Positions 55,801 to 64,000 of a DNA stretch of 64,000 bases are shown one piece after another; position 1 is the stretch's first letter, and each line of letters starts with the position of its first letter. The notes below the pieces were generated by a model. That model saw only the letters and a program-made list of their open reading frames with translations, was not told where the DNA came from and made no database searches. The stretch comes from Tretioscincus oriximinensis (Eukaryota; Chordata; Lepidosauria; Squamata; Gymnophthalmidae). The translations under genes and the position numbers were made by a program. The stretch covers positions 3,102,995 through 3,166,994 of the forward strand of contig JAJVDF010000046.1 in the NCBI GenBank assembly GCA_022410635.1, read 5' to 3'.

Positions 55801-57859
55801 CGTAGAACAAAAAAAAGTTAAGAGAATGCAACCTTCAACTTCCTGCTCCTGGATTAGGAGCAGGGATGTTTCTGTCTGGAGTTATGCCAAAAGCAAGAAA
55901 TATTTTCCCCAGCCATATAGAAATGGTTCCCAGCGAATTTTTCAAGAGTAAGTGTAAAAAAGCCCTAACAGAAGAAACAATGAATAAAAAAGGTAATTCA
56001 CCAACTTCAATGGATTTTAAGCATTTGACTGGCTCCCTTCATGATAGAAATGTCTTGCCTCCAAACGGTGATCTCTGTCTCTTTTTGCAACAGGCTAAGG
56101 TTCAAACAGGGCCAGGTACAATCAGCAGTGAGCTGATTAAAACTTTGTAAAACATGAAGTGAAATACAAAAAGATGAGAGAGGGAGGAGGGCAAGGGAGG
56201 AGGCATTACAAAGTTTATAATTTGGTGGACGCTCAATGTGAGAGGCGGCATGAGCAGAGGGATGAAAAGGGGCATGAGATGGCTGTAGAGGGTGTGTGAC
56301 CTTGGTGGGGAGGGCACATATTATACTTCCACATATCCAATCTAACTTTCCACTTCAGTAAAGCTTCATAGAGCACCATTAACCTAGCTATAGTATTGGG
56401 TAGTACAGAAAAAAAAATATCTACCTTCACACACACACACACAGAGACATAGACTTTATACTCTTCAGTAAGGTCATCACTCAGGCACCCATTACAGCTT
56501 TGCTTTTAAATCTTCCAAAAGATCTTCGTTTCTGAAGAATGAGTTTAAGAACCCCCTCTGCACATTCTGTTTTATTCTGAAATATACTCTAAATCCAGAA
56601 TAACCCATTTGTGATTGCTTCCCCACTCACCTTCAATATTCCATGCACTTTCCTGTCGTTCTGTCACATTTCCTTATATTCACGGCACCTGGCATTTCCC
56701 ATAAGTCATTACTACACTTGTCTTACTACTATTCCCAGCATTCTTTGTGAGTTGAGAGCCAATGAACTTTTACAGCCAGCCTCGAAGTCTTGCGAGATTT
56801 ACCATTTTCCCACAAAGGCTTTTTAGTGGATTTACACTGTAGTCCAAAATGAAGATGAGCTATTAGGAAAAAATGGGATCGCACTCCTTTTTAGCATGCT
56901 CCTTTAGATTTTTATGCAACTGAATCTGCATAAACTTGTGTGGCAGATTAATATCATATAAATACCATAGTGGTAAAAATTCTTCATAGGGACGTAGCCT
57001 AATTAAGTTTTTTTCCCACATTGGACTAAATTCTATTCTTCAAGACTGAAGATAGTTTATACTAAATACTTGACCATGACTTAACTTCCTTCAACTGAGC
57101 TTTTCAATACCAAGTACACTCCAACACAAATGATTTTAAACTATATGCCTGAATGTCCACATAGTTCTCCACTAGAGGATGCAGACGCAAACACACTCAG
57201 GTTTGGATCACTAAAATTATCTGTGACCAGTGCATCACATGTATGTAGTATTCATGATTATGATTGAAATATGACTCCAAATTAAGATGGATGTAAATCA
57301 GGCTGACATGCAAGTAATCCAAATGCCTCCCCATAGTAACTTTTCCAAAGAGGCAGCCTCACAATATTTTATTCCAATTAAAGAAAAGTGATGAAAGTGA
57401 TGTTATGTCTCTTCCCAGCCAAACAGAGGTTGACCAGAAATATACCATTTCCATCGTGCTATAACGTTAAATAGGAAGCCCCTGTCAGATGTCCTCTGTT
57501 ACTATTGAAGATAAGGCTTGGACAGTATTAAAATCTTAAAGAGGGTTGAAGATGAAAATGCACAAGGCAGATTGTAGCTCCAGGGGGGAAAGCTATAGAA
57601 AGCAGGAGGCTATTGAAATCACAATCACTTGCAGAAAATCGTACTCTATATGTTCAAAAGCTTTGCATTCTTATGGAAAGCCTGTAAGACAAATGTCAGC
57701 ATTGCTCAACAAATCTATAAACTTACAAAAAAAATGCTCCATGAAAGATTTCCAAACACAATGCAACCCTCCTCCTTCTGCGCAAATTTCAGCATAATAG
57801 TGTAATACCCTAATCCCAGTGTTGGGAGTATTTGGGCCAGCAATTCTCAGCTGCAGAGC
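55801..57859. other. Unassigned sequence
   Basis: No gene. The frames at 55866-56150 and 57546-57797 have no recognisable family. (CA)n at 56428-56443. Confidence 0.35.
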
Positions 57860-57883
57860 CTGAAAATCTTGGACAAAATTTAA

Positions 57884-58030
57884 TGATGTCACTTCTGGTC
57901 CTGCCCTGGATGTTACATCATAGCAGGCACCCTTTCCCAAAGCAGAGACCAGAAGTATTATCATTTGTGATGTAACTTCCTGCCCCCAGGGTACCCTTTC
58001 TGGAAGCAGGAGCCAGAAGTGACACTACCA
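57884..58030. repeat. Imperfect inverted repeat with gatgtcacttctgg ends
   Basis: gatgtcacttctggtcctgc near 57884 faces gcaggagccagaagtgacac near 58006, with further mirrored gatgttacatca/gtgatgtaac words between. Likely a decayed foldback DNA element. Confidence 0.5.
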
Positions 58031-58219
58031 AACAGGAGATGGTTTTCGTGTGCATTGTTACATGAGATTCCATACACCGTACAAGAACAGGAAATCTGAT
58101 AAAATGTACAAGATTCCAACACTGCCCAAACCTCATGTACTTCTTGCCCCATANAGAATGCAGCTCATTCCTTGCATCTGGCGTAGAGAATTTTGTTTGA
58201 ACATCGTGCTGAAAGCATT

Positions 58220-58560
58220 TATTTGTTTTATTTATTGAGTTATTGATTCTTATATCCCACCCTATATCAGAAGGCCTCAGGGTAGCCAACAGCAAAAGCA
58301 GGAGTACAAAATTAACATTTTAAAATAACATCTGAGAGTGAAGAAGAAGAAGAAACCATTTCTCCAGTCAAAGGTCAGATTAAAGATATGTTCCTTCAAA
58401 GGTTTTCTGAAAGAATACAGTGATNGTGATTGATGCACCTCAAGGAGAAAACTATTCCATAGTCTGGGGGAATCACCGAGAAAGCTCTGCCCCAGGTTCC
58501 CGTCCCANTCCTTTAGCTGCTAAGGGAGGTGGTACAATCACTTTGAACCAGACAGGCCAC
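58220..58560 (-). mobile_element. LINE-type fragment with reversed tail
   Basis: Starts with ttatttattgagttat and atcccaccctatatcagaag, the reverse of a retroposon tail, then attccatagtctgggggaat and accgagaaagctctg, a block common in squamate LINE 3' regions. The family is not resolved. Ambiguous bases at 58426 and 58507. Confidence 0.5.
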
Positions 58561-58733
58561 AACACACACACCCTTCCATCTTAGTACAATTGGATGAGCG
58601 CATGTCACACATCTAAATGTTCACCCAATTGTGCCAAAAGGGAGGATNGGCTGGATTTATCTTGACTAGATACCTGAAGCACAATATCTTTTCATGCTGG
58701 CCCCCACATTGATCCTACCATGTGTGACCAGAT

Positions 58734-59080
58734 TAGGGTTGCCATATTTTGACAGCCCAAAACCTTGAAAGGACTAGGGGTGCACACACGTACACGCGCG
58801 CGCTTGTGTTGAGACAGGTAGAACAGAGCTGCACAAAAGCTCTGTTCTCCTATCAAAAACCCAAGCATTTTTCCTCTGCTGGAGGCAGGTTGGCGCGCTC
58901 TGCCTGACCCTGGAAAGCGTTACTCATGCTGCAGCCATCAGTCCTGACAGCTCCTTTGCCTTTAAATGCAGCATCGGAGAATGTAAAAATCCAGGATTTT
59001 CTCTTAAAACCCAAATTGGACTATATTTTAATCCCCAAAGCTGGGATTGTCCCGCCATCCCGGGATGTATGGCAACCTTA
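58734..59080. mobile_element. Non-autonomous hAT element (TAGGGTTGCC termini), copy 2
   Basis: Termini tagggttgccatat and gtatggcaacctta, flanked by the perfect 8-bp TSD gaccagat (58726-58733 and 59081-59088). Internal blocks (cacgcgcgcgctt, gagaatgtaaaa, aaaatcc-aggatttt) match 8522-9097, but about 230 bp of the fold are missing. Confidence 0.88.
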
Positions 59081-59088
59081 GACCAGAT

Positions 59089-59436
59089 TTAGAGTACAGG
59101 TATGAAATTAGGACAAATAAGGAGGGGGGGGAAGCGATCTGCTATCTGCAGTGCAACANTTCTGCAAACCTCAGCATCTGGCAACCAACTCCTCTTTTCT
59201 ATGTTTCCCGTCTGTGTACATATAACATTAGGACTCTCACACTCTCTCCCCTTCTCTACTCCCCCGCTNCCCAAAGATTATCTAATAATAATTCATCTAA
59301 TGGAAGTTATATTATTCCACATTGTTTTGTTTTCTGTTGTGAAAATGTATGCAACTTGTTCTCTAGTTATTGTATGAGTTTGCTAATAAAAACTTTGCTT
59401 AGTACCAGATTTGCAGAGTATGGACCATTACTTGGA
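59089..59436. other. Unassigned sequence
   Basis: No gene. Ambiguous bases near 59159 and 59269. Confidence 0.35.
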
Positions 59437-59444
59437 GGGGGAAG

Positions 59445-59654
59445 TAGGCTGATCAGATGACCCCTTTCTGGGGGGGTGAAAACTCGGTTTTGCGGTGCCT
59501 CCCGGTTTTTCCTGAGGGAAAAAAAAATTAAAAAAAGAAACTTTTTTTGAAAAAATATCTTTTTTGAAAAGATTTTTCCTCAGCAAAAACCACGAGGCAC
59601 TCCAAAACCAGATTTCTAACACACACACCTAAAAGGGGTCATCTGGTCAGCCTA
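59445..59654. mobile_element. Foldback hAT-like MITE (TAGGCTGACC family), copy 4
   Basis: Arms start taggctgatcagatgacccc and end ggggtcatctggtcagccta. Mirrored cctcccggttttt / aaaaaccacgaggc blocks flank an A/T-only centre. TSDs gggggaag (59437-59444) and ggagggag (59655-59662) match at 6 of 8. Confidence 0.85.
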
Positions 59655-59662
59655 GGAGGGAG

Positions 59663-61093
59663 GAGAGAGCTATAAGAATATGCCAAGATTACTGAGCTCC
59701 CATGTACGTGCGTGTATCCATCCATGTGCATCAGTGTGGATGTTTGGACAGCACATGCAGTCACAGTGGAGAAGAATTCTTACTACNGTCCAATATGTTT
59801 ATTTCTACTAAAGTGAAAGCATTTCTTCAGTGTATGATAGCAGAACGTTTTAAGCTGGTCTTAAGCTGGTCATTTTGTGCAGACTCAACAGTAAATTAAT
59901 TAATACAGTAAAATGTGACACAAGCAAGAGACAACAAGGAACAAACATAAGAACTTTTTTTTAATATAAAGTTGTCTATTTTTCACAAGTTTGCTTCAAT
60001 AACGTAACTAAGGCCACTGCCACACGTTACCTTTCTTTCAAAAAGAAATGACCCTCAGTTCACAGAGATCAATCTCAAAAATCCCATTTCAAGCTTTTCT
60101 GTGGACTTTTCTCATCAGAAAATTCCACAGATTCATACAGGGGCTTTCCAATATGTGGTTAATCCAAAAATTGAGACNAAAGCTGCTCAAAAAGCAAGCC
60201 CAGCACAGAAGCCTGTCTAGAAAGTGGAATAGAAGTCAGTGGAGGATTGGAAGCAGAGGCTCGGAGCAGGACAGGGTTGTGCTGCATGGGTGCAGCTTCA
60301 GAGGGAAGTTGACAGCTATGTCTCCTTCTTGAAGTTGGTTTTGGTTTATGCCTCTCCCTTCTTTTAGCTGCAGCTGCAGGAATGGGGGGCAGTAGAGGGC
60401 AGTTTGGCTATGGAGGAGGTCATTTCAATAGCTGCAGTTGCTGCCCTGGTTCTCATGGAGAAGCTTGCTTTTTTAATGGCAGCTACAATGGAAACCATCA
60501 TATGGTAGATGTGACGAGGCTGTTTCAGACCAAAAGTGGTATAAAACTCCTGTCCATCCCTGAGATGGATTTCACCTAAATGTGTGATTGTGGGCTGTAA
60601 GTCCCAAAGTAGAGCAATAGCAAATATTTGAATTATTCAGAAAAACAAACNAAACTTCTTTTATACTCATATTTCTTATCAATTGCTTAGTCTTTATTAG
60701 TCTATTTCAGCATCCTGTTGCTTTAAAATGGTACTCATTAAAGAAAAAGATACATATTTTTGAAAACTCTGGCTGATCATTAACCTCTCATTAAAAAAAT
60801 TAATGTACAAACTTTCACCCCTACAATTAAATCTAAAACCAAAGAACCATTTCAGATTTGTACTGTTGACCCTAGAGGAAGAATGGAGCAGAGTTTTCCT
60901 TTTGCATATAAAAAAAACTCTGTTTAATGTACTTCGGCAGAATAAACTTCTGATTTAATGGATAGTTTTTTAGCTACGAAAAACTCTGCCAAACACATTT
61001 CAATCAATTCATCTTTCTCAGTGAGCTGTCTACAATTAATAATAACCAGGACAGAAAAAAGCTCTAGTATCCTATGGTCCACATTTAAATATC
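59663..61093. other. Unassigned sequence
   Basis: No gene. The Gly-rich frame at 60382-60579 is short and isolated. Ambiguous bases near 59787, 60178 and 60651. Confidence 0.35.
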
Positions 61094-61101
61094 TAATCAA
61101 G

Positions 61102-61302
61102 TATGCTGACAAGATGACCCCTTTTGGGAGGGGGGGTGAAAATCCAGTCTTGCTGTGCCTCCCGGTTTTTCCTGAGGGGGAAAAAAAAAACTTTTCAAAA
61201 AAAATCTTTTTTTGAAAAAAATTTCCTCAGCAAAAATCATGAGGCACTCCAAAACCAGGTTTCTAACACACACACCCAAAAAAGGGGTCATCTGGTCAGC
61301 CT
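61102..61302. mobile_element. Foldback hAT-like MITE (TAGGCTGACC family), copy 5
   Basis: Termini tatgctgacaagatgacccc and ggggtcatctggtcagcct, with the same cctcccggttttt / catgaggcactcc mirrored blocks as copy 4. TSD taatcaag is perfect (61094-61101 and 61303-61310). Internal identity to copy 4 is high, so the two are probably close in age. Confidence 0.88.
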
Positions 61303-61334
61303 TAATCAAGTAAGGCTTTCTTCAAGCTGCTCAA

Positions 61335-61877
61335 TAGACTGACCAGATTTTCTGAGACCCAAAATGGGGTAATTAATATTCGTGCTAATTTGCATATTCA
61401 TAAATATGCAAATTACCCACCAACATGCATTCCCTTCCAAAATTCCCGCCCGAGAAATCGATGAAGCATGTGAGAATTTTTTTAAGTGTGCAAGAATTTT
61501 TAAACTGAGAATTTTTGGAGTACATCAGAATTTTTTAATTTTTTTACATAGAGGAAGGTGCCTTCAGAAGCTGGCCCCAGTTGCCAGAACCCCCTAGTGG
61601 TGGTGCAGCGATTTTTTAAAAAAATTAAAAGATAATTTTTGAAGTGTGCAAGAAAGTTTTGAAGTGAGTGATAATTTTTATTTTTTATGGAGGGGAGGGT
61701 GCCTTCAGGAACTGGTCTCAGATGCCAGAGCCCCCTAGTGGTGCTGCAGTGGGTTTTTCAAAAAAAAATTTCTCAACAAAAACTGGGGAAATGGCACCAC
61801 CACCCCTGGGAGGGCAGGGTACACACCCCAAAACCGGGTTCCCCACCCCCAAAAAAAGAGGGCATCTGGTCAGCCTA
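61335..61877. mobile_element. Long foldback hAT-like element (TAGGCTGACC family), uninterrupted
   Basis: Termini tagactgaccagattttc and gcatctggtcagccta. The body is the reverse complement of 4804-5440 without the SINE insert: two accccctagtggtg-type blocks, ggcaccaccacccctggg and caaaaccgggttcccc. A perfect internal hairpin taatttgcatat / atatgcaaatta lies near 61386-61416. Flanks ctgctcaa and gactggaa do not match. Confidence 0.78.
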
Positions 61878-62609
61878 GACTGGAACATCACCAGTAAATG
61901 AAAAGTAATCTTTCCTAAAACAATTTCCAGTTCTTCTACCACAGCAAACAATAGCACAGCATATTATTCTTTCACCCATCACCTATTTTGCCAGCAGATA
62001 GAACCCATGACTTTATGGAAAACTAAGAACATCACTTCTGCCATAGAGTTTTCTCACCACCTCATAAAGCAGGTTCCAAACTGCAAACTGCTGTGTGCTG
62101 TGCAATACCCCCCCCCTCCCCTTTATAAATGAGACCCATTTCAAATCATGAGGAAAGAATCTACATTTTTGGAGTTTTGACAAGGACCTATACTTGTGGC
62201 ACCTTCATGTCCCTTCAGCAGGAGCAATCATTCCAATTGGTCAACTTTGCGTTCATCAAAAATATAATGACTACAAAACAGAAATATGCTTTTACCAACT
62301 ATGTATTATAAGAACGCCATCTTAGGTTTTCATTTATAGATATTATTGCAAACTGACAGCAAGTAGAAATAGGTGCTGCTGGTTGACACCCCTCCACAGC
62401 ACTGTGAAAATGTCAAATCTACTTGCTAGCACACCAGAGTCAGAAAAGAAAGTGAAAATTATCATCGTACAGACAAGAATATTTAACTTTGTACTCCTGA
62501 CTACATCCCTCCCATTTTTCACACCCTAAACAGAAGAGAAATAGGATACTCTAAAGACTTTTTCAAATTTAACTTCAGAAATTGCATTTTGCATTCCCCC
62601 TAAGCAAAA
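61878..62609. other. Unassigned sequence
   Basis: No gene or repeat recognised. C9 run near 62109. Confidence 0.35.
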
Positions 62610-62840
62610 GGATTCCTGCAGGAAGTGTGAAGGCTGTATTCTAGTCTTTCTGTGTTCTTCACGCTTTGCTGCCTTCTCTCACTGCAATTTGCTGAAACAT
62701 GACATCTAGAACACAAAAAGACTAGAAAATAGTATTCACAGTTCCTACAGGAACATTTCCACAGTGCAGAAATGATTGTGAACTACTAAAAAGTAATTTA
62801 TCCAGGATAGGATTAGGGTAAATTTAAGAATGTTTTTGGA
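62610..62840. repeat. Unclassified interspersed repeat B, foldback form
   Basis: Arms ttcctgcaggaagtgtgaag...ctagtctttctgtgttct (62612-62657) and agaacacaaaaagactagaa...gttcctacagg (62708-62751) are inverted copies. The right side continues into acaatcat and cttaa-type words shared with 35540-35885. This copy shows that the family folds back. Confidence 0.65.
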
Positions 62841-64000
62841 GGGAATAGGAAATTGTGAAGCAATTACTATAACACTATGAATGCTCCATTCCTGAATATC
62901 TTGGACTATTCCTCTTTCAAAGTACAAACTTGGCTTAATCAATCTGAAGCAACTGGGAATTATTTAAATTCTTCTTAGGCCAAAAACACTTGAATTTGAC
63001 TACAGCCTTTGTCTGCAATCATTTTTTTTATTTACTGAGCAGTGTTTTCAAACACATGAACACACACATTTTAAATAGATATTAGAAAATAAATAAATTA
63101 ACTACTCCTAGTTGTTAATCATTCCACAGTCTATTTGTTCCTTACCTCTCTTTTGCACGCATCTCATAAGCAGAGTTAGGACAGCAAAATAACAGTAAAG
63201 TAAAGCCAAAAATTTCAGCTATCTTATGAGAACAAGCTGGTAATTATACATTAAATTAGAAACTAGATGTTGCCAAAGCAGTTCCAACTTTAAAGTTTTG
63301 AATAAAAATGGTTTCTTATTAGCATTTAAGTAAAAAAAAGAAAATCCCCTATTATCACAGTCAGAGGCTAAAGCCAAGTCTTTTAATAAGCACCCAGTCA
63401 CTGCAGGTCAGACTTCTGACAGTGCCTTAATTGGAATATACAGTATGTCTTATGGATGAAAAGCCTCTATATTGAAAGTAAGCTTTTCTCCCCTTCTGCC
63501 CTGTGAGTCAAAGCATCAATAACAAAACGGTTGTCTTCTAAGTTTCAACAAGTTTTGTTTGGAATTCTAAACCACATCAAATAAAATAAAGAAAACACGA
63601 TAATGAAGTCAGATAAATAAACAATGATTACTCCAAGCAATAAGCCCTGACTGGGACTAAATATACCTTTATCAAATGTTTCCTTATTTATTGGAAACCT
63701 ATTATTCTCTTGGATCCTTAACTAGGCTGCCCAAGACTTTTTTGTTCTGTCTGGAGCAAAGGTGATGATTTCCCATCCAAATTATCTTGACTTTTAAAAA
63801 TTTATGTCATACAATAACAAGAATGAGGACATGCACTGAACATTTTGTTTAGCATAATTGATTAACCATCACAAACAATCCTGATGCAAATGTTGAAATA
63901 TTGAAAGACAAAGATTACCTTTAAGTGGATTAGAGAGTCATTCTAATTTGGACTGGAGAACACCGAGAAATTCAAAGGCATAGTCACATTAGTCCATATT
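62841..64000. other. Unassigned AT-rich sequence
   Basis: No gene or repeat recognised to the end of the window. Confidence 0.35.

Noticed and set aside
55866..56150. 94-codon frame considered as a possible exon
   Set aside because: No recognisable family; splice sites could not be tied to any neighbouring coding sequence.
60382..60579. Gly/Ser-rich frame resembling an hnRNP tail
   Set aside because: Only 65 codons, a short low-complexity similarity, no RNA-binding domain nearby and no sign of a retrocopy.

Overview
This is a gene-poor stretch of a vertebrate nuclear genome, almost certainly from a squamate reptile and possibly a gecko-like lizard. The inference rests on its repeats: Sauria-type tRNA-derived SINEs, many CR1 3' ends, squamate-style L1 and L2 LINEs, a Penelope-like element (PLE) and many small hAT-type foldback elements. 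I found no host protein-coding exon, no functional RNA gene of the host and no CRISPR array. Every reading frame with recognisable homology belongs to a retroelement, and all of these are broken.

Layout. 0.2-3.5 kb: a 5'-truncated L1 on the + strand whose C-terminal ORF2 and 3' UTR part is present twice in tandem, all inside one pair of target-site duplications (TSDs). 4.5-9.1 kb: a tRNA-derived SINE, a long foldback hAT-like element carrying a nested SINE tail, a 160-bp PLE hairpin with its own TSD, and a hAT element with a perfect 8-bp TSD. 9.1-22 kb: CR1 fragments, several palindromic elements, a Tc1/mariner miniature element and a hAT copy inside an inverted repeat. The stretch at 9.39-9.57 kb looks like a conserved non-coding element. 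22-29 kb: CR1 tails, two Sauria SINEs and unclassified repeats. 29.2-31.8 kb: a three-level nest, in which a CR1 tail is split by a PLE-like terminus that is itself split by a PLE with inverted terminal repeats, reverse transcriptase and GIY-YIG remnants and hammerhead-ribozyme-like motifs. 32.6-35.9 kb: a Sauria SINE, CR1 inside CR1, and L2. 40.1-44.4 kb: a nearly complete but dead L1 ORF2 on the - strand, split by a short retroposon. 44.4-64 kb: CR1 tails, small DNA transposons, another L1 3' end and four more foldback hAT-like copies. The rest is AT-rich sequence in which I recognise nothing.

The parts do not form a working pathway. The window records successive transposition. Its most notable features are the local abundance of one foldback family (seven copies with TIR 5'-TAGGCTGACC), the PLE structures with ribozyme-like ends, and a tandem L1 duplication that may be an assembly artefact. 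I did not find a new biological system that I can defend. Family assignments come from recall of motifs and were not searched against a database.
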